A stretch of DNA of 8,358 nucleotides, taken from assembly GCA_007130025.1 (NCBI GenBank), contig SLTF01000266.1, forward strand, positions 1-8,358, in the 5' to 3' direction. Positions 1 through 6,779 of this stretch are shown here, in pieces. Origin of the DNA: Spirochaetales bacterium (GTDB lineage Bacteria > Spirochaetota > Spirochaetia > DSM-27196 > PWMO01). Made by a program: the position numbers and the translations under genes. The notes under the pieces were generated by a model. The model searched no databases. It was not told where the DNA came from and worked only from the letters and a program-made list of their open reading frames with translations. Every line of letters begins with the position of its first letter. The stretch's first letter is position 1.

Positions 1-460
1 ACGGAACCGGAATCACGTGGCTGCCCTGGACCTTGCGATAATTGATGGCGGTGCGAATCTCTTCAGCGGTGGCAATGTCTTCAATCTGGATGATCTTGCT
101 TGGCGGGGGCAGCTGCAGCGTATCGGCGATCTTGATGACCATGCGATCCGAAGTGCCGATGATCAGAATTCGCTTGAACCGCTCGTGCTCGAGCGCGGCT
201 CGCACCTGCTTTCGGTGTTCCCGGTCGCTGAAGAGCGCGGTTTTCACCGCGCTGAGGTAGGCTTTCTCCCGCTTCGCCGACCGACCGGCAACGATTTTCT
301 GGTCGCGGATGAGCAGGCCGTCGTCCACCAGTAGTTCGATGTTGTACTTCTGCGTGACCAGCCGTGCCCGAAAACTCTTTCCGGTTCCGCTTTTCCCCAC
401 AAGGGCGAACACTTTGATTCCGCGGAATCGCCAGATGAGTTGGGACACAAGATGCTTCAT
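1..460 (-). CDS. P-loop nucleotide-binding protein, conserved, partial (C-terminus outside window)
   Basis: This frame is open from the ATG at 460 to the window edge, giving 153 residues with the C-terminus missing. A hydrophobic stretch (VFALV) leads straight into a Walker A loop, GKSGTGKS, at residues 22-29. Further conserved-looking blocks are VDDGLLI (about 45-51), AGRSAKRE (58-65), KTALFSD (73-79), ILIIGTSDRM (98-107) and HVIPVP at the edge. I recall a family of conserved P-loop proteins in Firmicutes and spirochaetes with this block order, but I know no experimentally defined function for it. The P-loop implies ATP or GTP binding in the cytoplasm. The start is supported by the ATGA overlap with the upstream pseudouridine synthase gene. 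No Shine-Dalgarno is present: the bases just before the ATG read ACCTCC, which resembles the anti-SD, so translation probably depends on coupling. Family assignment is from memory; the coding call is firm. Confidence 0.82.
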   Translation of the reverse strand, partial: MKHLVSQLIWRFRGIKVFALVGKSGTGKSFRARLVTQKYNIELLVDDGLLIRDQKIVAGRSAKREKAYLSAVKTALFSDREHRKQVRAALEHERFKRILIIGTSDRMVIKIADTLQLPPPSKIIQIEDIATAEEIRTAINYRKVQGSHVIPVP

Positions 461-1509
461 GGAGGTGAGTGTAGTCGCTTCCCGCCGATTTGGGCAACGG
501 TTCGAACCGCGCGCTGCCCATCCGGTCCAAACCAGCGCTCGATGCGCTCCTGTGTTGCCTGTTCCACGGGATCGACCAGGACGCGAAAGCCGAGAATCGG
601 ATCGGGCTCGAGAAGCTCGATCGACAGGGCGTGCAGGACGTAGCCGCCAAGAATCGAGCCGCCGCCGTACTTCGCGTCGCCGGCAAGGGGGGTGCCCGCC
701 TCGGCGGCGTGGGCGCGGATCTGATGGGTGCGCCCCGAGTGGATTTCGCAGAGGGCGAGGGTGAGCGGCGCTCCGCGATGATCCTTTCCATGCGCGAGCG
801 AACGCACCCGGGTCAGTGCGTCGTCGCCGCGCTCACCGGCGGTGGAGCGCATCGCGCGGTGGTCGCGCGCGATCGCCTGATCCCAGCTCGCATCGCCGCG
901 CAGCGCGCCGGAGAGCACCGCGACGTACCGTTTGATTACCGTCCGCTCGCGCAGCAGCTGCGAGAAGCGGCGCGCTCCCTCGATGCTTTTCCCAAAGAGA
1001 ATAACCCCGGAGCTGTTGCGATCGAGTCGGTGCAGGGGCCCCGGACTGAACGAGAGCGAAGGCGGCAGCGATTCGCTCAGATAGCGCGACACCGACTCCG
1101 CAAGGGAGCCCTCACCGTGAACCAGCGTTCCTCGCCGTTTGTGAACCGCCAGGATGTGCTCGTTCTCCAGCAGGATGCGCCCCTCGATGAGGGGTTCGCT
1201 CCGGCCATCCCGGCTTTCGCCGGGCTCCGCGATGTCGCCGGCATCCGCGGTGCCGCCGGCTTGCGGGGCGGTGTGCATCGCGACGTCCTCAGCGGGAAGG
1301 CGAACCGTAATCACGTCGCCCTCGGCAACCCGGGAGGCGGCGGTGCAGCGGGTCTCGTTCAGCCGGATCGCTCCCGTTCGCATCAGGCGATGGAGCAGCG
1401 AGAGGCTCAGCGAGGGAAAGGCGCGACGCACGATGCGGTCAAGGCGGCGGCCCGCGTCATCCCGGCCGGCGGTCAGTCTCTGTGGTTCGCGCTGCTGCAA
1501 AGGATTCAT
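457..1509 (-). CDS. RluA-family 23S rRNA pseudouridine synthase (RluC/RluD-like)
   Basis: Predicted cytoplasmic enzyme isomerising uridine to pseudouridine in structured RNA, most likely 23S rRNA. From the chosen start it has 350 residues. An N-terminal S4 RNA-binding domain spans about 14-72. A low-complexity Gly/Ala/Glu-rich linker (about 75-105) follows, then the catalytic domain. That domain carries the RluA signature HRLDRNSSG, with the catalytic Asp at residue 163, plus KRYVAVLSG and the late motif SGRTHQIRAH (about 258-267). Three in-frame ATGs are possible, at 1557, 1524 and 1509. None has a Shine-Dalgarno. I chose 1509 because a plausible promoter (TTGTCA, 17 bases, CAGAAT) places its transcription start at that codon and the S4 domain begins shortly after. 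The stop overlaps the downstream P-loop gene as ATGA, so the two are co-transcribed. The exact target uridines (RluC versus RluD type) cannot be read from the sequence. Confidence 0.93.
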   Translation of the reverse strand: MNPLQQREPQRLTAGRDDAGRRLDRIVRRAFPSLSLSLLHRLMRTGAIRLNETRCTAASRVAEGDVITVRLPAEDVAMHTAPQAGGTADAGDIAEPGESRDGRSEPLIEGRILLENEHILAVHKRRGTLVHGEGSLAESVSRYLSESLPPSLSFSPGPLHRLDRNSSGVILFGKSIEGARRFSQLLRERTVIKRYVAVLSGALRGDASWDQAIARDHRAMRSTAGERGDDALTRVRSLAHGKDHRGAPLTLALCEIHSGRTHQIRAHAAEAGTPLAGDAKYGGGSILGGYVLHALSIELLEPDPILGFRVLVDPVEQATQERIERWFGPDGQRAVRTVAQIGGKRLHSPP

Positions 1510-1514
1510 GCGGT

Positions 1515-1543
1515 ATTCTGACATGTTTCGATCCGCTTGACAA
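1515..1543 (-). promoter_or_regulatory. Predicted sigma70-like promoter for the pseudouridine synthase gene
   Basis: On the minus strand, TTGTCA (1543-1538, 5 of 6 to consensus) is followed after 17 bases by CAGAAT (1520-1515, 4 of 6). The expected transcription start falls within a base or two of the ATG at 1509, which would make a leaderless message. The -35 overlaps the -35 of the opposite promoter. The -10 is weak, so this is an inference. Confidence 0.42.
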
Positions 1544-1564
1544 AGGTGGTGAGGCATTTACAAT
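1537..1564 (+). promoter_or_regulatory. Strong sigma70-like promoter for the DUF212-rnf operon
   Basis: TTGACA at 1537-1542 is a perfect -35. It is followed after 16 bases by TACAAT at 1559-1564, 5 of 6 to the -10 consensus. The expected transcription start is about 1571, only three to four bases before the ATG at 1575. No other promoter of similar quality was noticed between here and 7363, so it probably drives the whole plus-strand operon through rnfA. Confidence 0.7.
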
Positions 1565-1574
1565 CGATGGAATC

Positions 1575-2054
1575 ATGGAGCCTCGGACGGCCGCGGAGTT
1601 CTACCGGTTTCTCTCGAGTCCGGTATTCCTCTCTGCGTTTTTCAGCTGGTTTATCGCCCAACTCCTCAAGTCGGTCATCGATGTGGTCCGCAACCGAAGT
1701 CGTGGTACCCGGGATCTGGCCGAGACGCTGCTATGGAAGACCGGCGGAATGCCGTCGAGTCACTCATCTCTGGTGACCGCGCTCGCCACCTCGATCGGGT
1801 TTCGCTACGGCTTGACGGATCCGCTCTTTTCGCTGGCTCTGTTCTACGGAATGCTCATCATTCGCGATGCGCTGGGAGTTCGTCGGGCGGCCGGTCTGCA
1901 GGCGCAGGCGCTGAACCGTCTGGGTGTTGAGCTCCAGCGCCGGCACGATATCGACTTCACTCTCGTCAAAGAGGTGAATGGACACACCCCCAGCGAGGTC
2001 TCCGTCGGTGTGCTGCTCGGGTTCTTCATCGCGGTGGCTTTCAGTATTCTGTAG
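1575..2054 (+). CDS. DUF212 / YuiD-like divergent PAP2-family membrane protein
   Basis: The 159-residue product matches the DUF212 (divergent PAP2) family, whose B. subtilis member is YuiD of similar length. Diagnostic blocks are KTGGMPSSHSSLVTALA near residues 53-69, RDALGVRRAAGLQAQALNRL near 98-117 and NGHTPSEVSVGVLLG near 137-151. Together these resemble the conserved basic, SxxxH and acidic motifs of PAP2 phosphatases. Hydrophobic segments near the N-terminus, in the centre and at the C-terminus suggest an integral membrane protein. The family is often annotated as acid phosphatase or haloperoxidase-related, but its substrate is not established to my knowledge. No alternative ATG, GTG or TTG start lies close by, and no Shine-Dalgarno precedes the ATG. 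It sits 10 bases after a strong -10, so the message is probably nearly leaderless. The next gene starts nine bases after the stop. Confidence 0.92.
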   Translation: MEPRTAAEFYRFLSSPVFLSAFFSWFIAQLLKSVIDVVRNRSRGTRDLAETLLWKTGGMPSSHSSLVTALATSIGFRYGLTDPLFSLALFYGMLIIRDALGVRRAAGLQAQALNRLGVELQRRHDIDFTLVKEVNGHTPSEVSVGVLLGFFIAVAFSIL

Positions 2055-2063
2055 CGGTAACCC

Positions 2064-3635
2064 ATGAAACCGTGGCGCGGCCTTCTCATCATTGGAATCA
2101 CCCTGCTCATCGTTTTCTTTGGATCGTGGCAGAGTCCGGGCGCGGGACCCCGTACCGCCGATGGCCGTTCGTCCTGGCTGGGGCACAGCGCCCTTGTGGT
2201 GGAGGCGTCGGTTCCCTGCGAGCTGGTGGTGGTTCGGCTTGTCGAGGCGGGAATCGAACCGGTGATCGCGGAGTGTACGACCACCGTGTCAATCAACGGA
2301 TTTGGTCGTATGGTTGAGTATCCGCTTACCGCGGTTCCGCTGCGCTTCGATCCGGTTGATCCGCGAGTCGATCCCTACATCCGGGGCTTGCCGCGCTGGT
2401 TTCGCACGACGATGAACGATGCGCCGGCCGCAATTTACTACCTTGCCGCGGAGGACCGATCGATCCGGTTGTACCGCCGCGTGGCCGCCGCCATGGAGGG
2501 ACTCGACGCATCGTGGCGCATGCCGGAGTGGAACCACGGCCGCAACCTGGTGTTCCCGTTGGGATTTGGCGTGTTGGTGCTGCTGGTATTCGCGCACGCG
2601 CGCGGGTTTCGGTGGGCGGTTATTCCTGCCGCCGCGGCGCTGCTTCCCCTGAACGCGGTTGGCTCGTTGAGCGCTTTTGCGGCGGCCGGCTCGCTGCTCG
2701 TGGCGTGGAGCCTCGGCTGCGGGGGCGGCCTGCCCCAGCTCCGCGCCCGTTCAGTATCCGGCCGATCGGGCCGGTTGGTGGTGGTCCATGCATCGGTGCG
2801 CGCGCTGCTTCCCGTTCTGGGAATGGTCGTCATGGTCTCCGTTGTGCACCCAGCCGAGGCGCACGAAGTGGCGTCCCTGCTTCTGGGGCTGGCTGGGCTG
2901 GTGGGTGTAACGGGAGCGGTGACGGCATTCCGAGTGTATCGGTATCGCCGGTGCGAGCACCGGCTCTTCGTCCCGGTAGCCATCGCCTCTTCGAAACCGC
3001 CGGTGGTACTGCCGGTGATTGTTCCCCTGGCGATTGCCGTCGCGCTCGCCGTGCCCGTTGCGCAGCGGTGGCTTCCCGCGCCGTCTGAGATTGTGCTTCC
3101 CCAACCGGCGCCGGAGGTGCTTCCCTCGGCGGAGCTCACGCTTTCGTCCCTCGCGCAGATATGGCCACCTCGTGGCGAAGCACCAGCCGACCTCGCCGAC
3201 CGCCGTGATTCGGCAGGCGCTCCGCCCGATCTTGCCGCCTTCGTCGCCCATCGCGCGTTTCAAGAGGGCTTCATGTATCGACGGCCCTTCGATCTGCCCG
3301 CGCGGAATGAGGAGTTCTCGCTGCCACGCTTCATACAGAACGATGTGGCGGTGGAACAGACGGTTGAGACGGTCGCGGTGTATGACGACGCGTGGCTTGC
3401 ACGCGTGTTTTCCGAGCGCCCGTCCCACACGGTTGAGGCAATTCTGATTGCGCAGAATGCGCCCGTTCGGGTTGAGATGCGTTCGGTGGGTGCGGTATAC
3501 TCCTCTCCGGTGTCTCTGGTGCGGCACGTGGCGCTCCTGATGATGCTCGTGTTGCCCTACGCGCTGCGGTGGGTCGGCACTCACCTGTTTCGGACACACG
3601 CCCTGGTGCAGAGGAGCAATCGACAACACGCATGA
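2064..3635 (+). CDS. Large multi-pass membrane protein of unknown function, coupled to rnfC
   Basis: I do not recognise this 523-residue protein. By eye it has an N-terminal membrane anchor (about 6-21), a soluble domain of about 140 residues (22-160, probably extracytoplasmic), a central group of about six hydrophobic segments (162-177, 184-200, 201-219, 246-262, 268-286, 313-332), a second soluble domain of about 150 residues (336-485, Pro/Ala-rich at its start) and a final transmembrane segment (486-504). There are few cysteines (Cys52, 71, 219 and 297) and no CxxC motif, so no sign of iron-sulfur or c-type haem binding. I see no SGAT-type flavinylation motif, so it is not an obvious RnfG. 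It begins nine bases after the DUF212 stop with a poor Shine-Dalgarno. Its TGA overlaps the rnfC ATG as ATGA, so it is expressed with the Rnf genes and may be an accessory or assembly factor. That role is inferred from position only. Confidence 0.85.
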   Translation: MKPWRGLLIIGITLLIVFFGSWQSPGAGPRTADGRSSWLGHSALVVEASVPCELVVVRLVEAGIEPVIAECTTTVSINGFGRMVEYPLTAVPLRFDPVDPRVDPYIRGLPRWFRTTMNDAPAAIYYLAAEDRSIRLYRRVAAAMEGLDASWRMPEWNHGRNLVFPLGFGVLVLLVFAHARGFRWAVIPAAAALLPLNAVGSLSAFAAAGSLLVAWSLGCGGGLPQLRARSVSGRSGRLVVVHASVRALLPVLGMVVMVSVVHPAEAHEVASLLLGLAGLVGVTGAVTAFRVYRYRRCEHRLFVPVAIASSKPPVVLPVIVPLAIAVALAVPVAQRWLPAPSEIVLPQPAPEVLPSAELTLSSLAQIWPPRGEAPADLADRRDSAGAPPDLAAFVAHRAFQEGFMYRRPFDLPARNEEFSLPRFIQNDVAVEQTVETVAVYDDAWLARVFSERPSHTVEAILIAQNAPVRVEMRSVGAVYSSPVSLVRHVALLMMLVLPYALRWVGTHLFRTHALVQRSNRQHA

Positions 3636-4957
3636 TTCCGCTTCCAACGCTCTCCCGAGGGGGCTTGCTCCCCGATGACCGCAAAACCCTCACGCGCGGT
3701 AGCGCCATCTGGAATGCCGCGCTGCCAACCCAGTGTGTGGTGCCCTTGCACCAGCACGCCGGGGCTGCGGCCGAAGCCGTGGTCGCCGTGGGAGATCGCG
3801 TTCGCGAAGGAATGCTCATCGGACGGGCGGTGGGACGCAACAGTGCCCACGTACACGCCCCCATCCCGGGAGTGGTTACCGCGATCCGTTCAGGAGAAGT
3901 GTATCCCGGTCGGCCGAGTGCCTGCGTGGTGATCGACCTCGAAGGGGAGTTCGATCGGTTGGGCAAACCGCTGGCTCCGGCTGAGTGGCAGCAGCGAAGC
4001 GCGCGAGATCTGTTGCGAAACCTCCGGGAGTGCGGCGTTGTTGGCATGGCGGGCGGGGGTATTCCGGCGGACAACAAGTACACAATTCCTCGAGGCGTGG
4101 AAATTGAGCACCTCATCGTGAACGGGGCGGAAAGCGAACCCTACCTCACCGCGACTCACCGCCTCATGCTGGAAAAGCCCGCCGAGATTCTCGAGGGAGC
4201 GCGGATCGCCGCCCACATCGTCGGTGCCCGGCGCGTGACCATCGCGGTGGGGCGTGACAAGCGGGATGCGGTTGCGGCGTTCCGGCGACTGGTCCGCGAA
4301 CGCGGTCTCCCGTTCTCCGTGCGAGCCGTATCGCTAGCCTATCCCGCGGGCGACGAGAAGCTGCTCATTCGCGAACTTGTCGGCCGCGAGGTTCCCGCCG
4401 GCAGGCTACCAATCGACCTTCGGGTCATTGTCTCCAGCGTTGCCACCATCCATGCGGTGTACGAAGCGATTGCCTTCGGAAAGCCGGTGGTTGAGCGCGT
4501 GGTAACGGTTGCCGGTTCGATGGTTCGCACCCCGTCCAACGTGAAGGTGCGAATCGGTACCCCCGTGGGTGCTCTGCTTGCGGAGTGCGGCGGTCTGATC
4601 GACACTCCGGCGCGTCTGGTGCTTGGTGGTCCGATGATGGGCTACACGGTCGCGGACATGGCCACGCCGATCACCAAAACCACCACGGGGGTGTTGGCGC
4701 TCGGGACCGACGAGGTCAACGACGGAGAGCGAACTCCCTGCATTGGGTGTGGCCGCTGTATCCGGGTCTGTCCGGTGGGACTGGAGCCGGTGACGCTGGT
4801 CAAGATGCTGGAGCGTGACCGGCCGGGAGACGCCGCGGCGGCAGGACTGGCCGATTGCCGGGAGTGCGGATGTTGCAGCTATGTCTGTCCCTCCCATATT
4901 CCTCTGACCGAGACCCTTGTGCAGGGGCGGCGTCGCAACGGTGGAGGCGCGCCATGA
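3632..4957 (+). CDS. rnfC: Electron transport complex subunit RnfC (NADH/electron-input subunit)
   Basis: The 441-residue product has normal RnfC length. RnfC is the peripheral cytoplasmic subunit that exchanges electrons between NAD(H) or a soluble carrier and the Rnf membrane complex through FMN and two [4Fe-4S] clusters. Visible features are the RnfC N-terminal domain (VVPLHQHAG, GDRVREG and VHAPIPG, about 36-80), the Nqo1-like nucleotide/FMN region (GMAGGGIPADNKY at 138-150; NGAESEPYLT at 164-173), an SLBB-like segment, LGGPMMGY (331-338), and two complete Cys-x2-Cys-x2-Cys-x3-Cys-Pro motifs (Cys370/373/376/380 and Cys409/412/415/419). The usual glycine-rich GGAxFPTxVK loop is altered here and the usual NGAECEPY has Ser for Cys. 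The start at 3632 overlaps the previous stop as ATGA and sits directly before the conserved GGLLPDDRK block. A GAGGAG lies 15 bases upstream, too far for a standard site, so coupling probably matters. Confidence 0.95.
   Translation: MIPLPTLSRGGLLPDDRKTLTRGSAIWNAALPTQCVVPLHQHAGAAAEAVVAVGDRVREGMLIGRAVGRNSAHVHAPIPGVVTAIRSGEVYPGRPSACVVIDLEGEFDRLGKPLAPAEWQQRSARDLLRNLRECGVVGMAGGGIPADNKYTIPRGVEIEHLIVNGAESEPYLTATHRLMLEKPAEILEGARIAAHIVGARRVTIAVGRDKRDAVAAFRRLVRERGLPFSVRAVSLAYPAGDEKLLIRELVGREVPAGRLPIDLRVIVSSVATIHAVYEAIAFGKPVVERVVTVAGSMVRTPSNVKVRIGTPVGALLAECGGLIDTPARLVLGGPMMGYTVADMATPITKTTTGVLALGTDEVNDGERTPCIGCGRCIRVCPVGLEPVTLVKMLERDRPGDAAAAGLADCRECGCCSYVCPSHIPLTETLVQGRRRNGGGAP
4943..4947 (+). promoter_or_regulatory. 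Ribosome binding site of rnfD
   Basis: GGAGG lies six bases before the ATG at 4954, inside the end of rnfC. It fixes the rnfD start over in-frame ATG codons farther upstream. Confidence 0.75.
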
Positions 4958-6099
4958 GCGATTCAACCTCGCGGTCCGAGTCGGGTACGCGTGCACCGTT
5001 TCTCCATGAGCCCCCACAGGTACACGAACGCATCTCCTCCGGCGAGATCCTTGCGACGTCGCTTTTCTGCCTGCTCCCAGCCGCCGCGTGGGGTACGAGG
5101 ATCTTTGGATTGCGCGCCGCTCTGGTTCTGGTAACGGCGGTGCTTTCCAGTCTGGTCGTCGAAGCGATCATCGTTCGACTGTTTCGTGCCCGCTTTCATC
5201 CGGTAGAGGCGGAAGCCGCGCCCGGGTGGCACGCCGCGTTCGTTGGGCTGGTCATCGGCATGATGATGCCGCCGGCGGTGCCCCTTGGGATCGTGATCGG
5301 TGCAACCGTTTTTGCGATTGGCGTCGCGAAGTGGACGTTCGGTGGAATCAGTGGAATCTGGCTTCATCCCGCCCTTACCGCGTGGGTATTTTTGGCCTAT
5401 TCATGGCCCGATGCAATGACTCGCTGGACGGCGCCGGCAACCCTTCCTCCCGACGGGGTGACGTCGGCCACGGCGCTCGGATTACTCCGGGTAGCCGCGG
5501 AGCGCGGTGAAGTGGTAATTGGAGGGCTGGCCGGCTATCTCGGACGCGTTGGGGTGCCGCGTACGGCGCTGGACGCCGCGGTAACCGGATGGTTCAATGA
5601 GGTGGTATCGGGCCGGTTTGCGACGGCGCTTCCGGCCGGATACGTCGATCTGTTTCTGGGCAATCATCCGGGGGCAATTGGCGAGACCTCGGTTGCTCTC
5701 CTGCTCCTCGGATCGGTGGTTCTGTTTGGCCGTCGCATCATCACGTGGGAAATACCCACCGCATTCTTCCTCTCGTTTGCGTCGCTCACCTGGGTGTTTG
5801 GTGGTCAACCCTACGGAGCCGGACTCTTCTCCGGCGACGTACTGTTTCACCTGCTGACCGGCAGTGTCGTGTTCGCCATGTTCTTCATTGCAACCGATCC
5901 GTCGTGTGCCCCCCGCACCGCATCCGGGCAGATTGTCTTCGGGCTTGGAGCGGGGGCGCTCACCGTGCTGTTTCGCCGATACTCCGGTGGTGCCGAAGGC
6001 GTTACCGGTGCGCTTCTGGTCATGAACATCCTGACCCCCGCCATCAACCAGTTGTTTCGTCCGCGGCGCTACGGATGGTCGCTGAGGGCATCGCGATGA
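4954..6099 (+). CDS. rnfD: Electron transport complex subunit RnfD (FMN-binding membrane subunit)
   Basis: The 381-residue integral membrane protein belongs to the NqrB/RnfD family, which carries a covalently bound FMN and takes part in redox-driven Na+ or H+ transport. An unusually long polar N-terminus (about 1-30) precedes about nine hydrophobic segments. Diagnostic blocks are DGVTSATALGLL (167-178), in which Thr173 fits the flavin-attachment threonine of the S/T-x-A-T motif; GNHPGAIGETSVALLLLG (236-253); FFIATDPSCAP (310-320); and GGAEGVTGALLVMNILTPAIN (345-365). The usual NPFNPA-type block reads GIWLHPAL (133-140). Flavin attachment in this family needs ApbE/Ftp-type flavin transferase, not encoded in this window. 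The ATG at 4954 overlaps the rnfC stop and has a good Shine-Dalgarno. The next gene is rnfE, not rnfG as in the common CDGEAB order. Confidence 0.95.
   Translation: MSDSTSRSESGTRAPFLHEPPQVHERISSGEILATSLFCLLPAAAWGTRIFGLRAALVLVTAVLSSLVVEAIIVRLFRARFHPVEAEAAPGWHAAFVGLVIGMMMPPAVPLGIVIGATVFAIGVAKWTFGGISGIWLHPALTAWVFLAYSWPDAMTRWTAPATLPPDGVTSATALGLLRVAAERGEVVIGGLAGYLGRVGVPRTALDAAVTGWFNEVVSGRFATALPAGYVDLFLGNHPGAIGETSVALLLLGSVVLFGRRIITWEIPTAFFLSFASLTWVFGGQPYGAGLFSGDVLFHLLTGSVVFAMFFIATDPSCAPRTASGQIVFGLGAGALTVLFRRYSGGAEGVTGALLVMNILTPAINQLFRPRRYGWSLRASR
6084..6088 (+). promoter_or_regulatory. Ribosome binding site of rnfE
   Basis: GAGGG lies seven bases before the ATG at 6096 and favours that start over the in-frame ATG at 6075, which lies upstream of the site. 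Confidence 0.65.
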
Positions 6100-6779
6100 G
6101 CCCTGAACGCGCCGACGGCAAGACCAGGACGGAGCGGGCGAGCGACACGGTGCCCATCGTGGCTCTGGTGCTCGCCCTGGCGCCCGCGCTGGCGGTGTCG
6201 CCAATGGTGGCGAGCGCGGTGGTGCTCTCCCTTACCGTCACAATTTCGCTGGTTGGGTGCCGTCTGTTCATGGATGCTTCCGAGCGGTGGGTTCCCGATC
6301 ACCTCTCCACCACGGTGTACCTGGTGGCTGCAGCCGTACTGGTGACGCTGATCGACGTGCTGGTGCGAGCCTATCTTCCGAGTATCGCGGAAGCGCTTGG
6401 TATTGCGCATCCCATGATGATCGTCAGCTGCCTGATTCTTTCCCGACGCCGAACGGCCCCGCGCCGGCAACCCACGACCGCGGACACCCTGCGGACGGGG
6501 CTTCACTTTGCAGCCTGGCTCATCGGGGTCTCCTTTGTGCGGGAACTGGTGGGCTCCGGTACCGTTACGCTGTTTCCCGTGGGTGGGTTTGGCGGGGTGC
6601 TGGTTGTACCGGTGCTGTCGGAACACCCACTGCGAATGGTGGCGCGTGCTCCCGGGGGCTTTCTGGTCATGGGGTATCTTGTAGCGCTTCGCAACGCGCG
6701 CGCATCGCGACCCCGTTCAACCGACGCACCTTCGTCAATGGATGAATCGGCCGAAACCGTGCGAGAGGAGCGGCGATGA
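6096..6779 (+). CDS. rnfE: Divergent RnfE/NqrD-family membrane subunit
   Basis: The 227-residue product fits the RnfE/NqrD family in length and topology: six hydrophobic segments, LALAPALAVSPMVASA in helix 1 (26-41), VTLIDVLVRAYLPSIAEALGI (83-103), MMIVSCLIL in helix 4 (107-115) and VRELVGSGTVTLF (154-166). RnfE pairs with RnfA in inverted topology, and in characterised Rnf and Nqr complexes the pair binds a [2Fe-2S] cluster through two cysteines from each subunit. Here the helix-4 Cys112 is present, but the helix-1 cysteine (LGVC in V. cholerae NqrD, Cys29) is Ala29. The conserved GRAEAFA segment after helix 4 is replaced by an Arg/Pro-rich stretch (SRRRTAPRRQP). Cys55 lies elsewhere in helix 2. 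ATGA overlaps link it to rnfD before and rnfA after. Assignment to E rather than A rests on the longer polar termini and the RELxGSG motif. Confidence 0.87.
   Translation: MSPERADGKTRTERASDTVPIVALVLALAPALAVSPMVASAVVLSLTVTISLVGCRLFMDASERWVPDHLSTTVYLVAAAVLVTLIDVLVRAYLPSIAEALGIAHPMMIVSCLILSRRRTAPRRQPTTADTLRTGLHFAAWLIGVSFVRELVGSGTVTLFPVGGFGGVLVVPVLSEHPLRMVARAPGGFLVMGYLVALRNARASRPRSTDAPSSMDESAETVREERR
6764..6770 (+). promoter_or_regulatory. Ribosome binding site of rnfA
   Basis: AGAGGAG lies five bases before the ATG at 6776, inside the end of rnfE. It is the clearest Shine-Dalgarno in the operon and fixes the rnfA start. Confidence 0.75.

Noticed and set aside
81..791. 236-codon minus-strand frame across the P-loop and pseudouridine synthase genes
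   Set aside because: It is out of frame with both genes, which have motifs and an ATGA junction; its Arg/Ser/Pro-rich translation has no recognisable pattern.
490..1521. 343-codon plus-strand open frame opposite the pseudouridine synthase
   Set aside because: It lies wholly antisense to a gene with clear S4 and HRLD motifs. Its translation is low-complexity and matches no family; GC-rich third positions keep the frame open.
2751..3647. 298-codon minus-strand open frame opposite the unknown membrane protein
   Set aside because: The translation is His/Arg/Gln-rich with no membrane or domain pattern, whereas the plus frame has clear membrane segments and an ATGA junction to rnfC.
5745..6095. 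Longer rnfE with an N-terminal extension overlapping rnfD
   Set aside because: The extension lies out of frame within rnfD and has no family similarity. The ATG at 6096 has a Shine-Dalgarno and the ATGA overlap.
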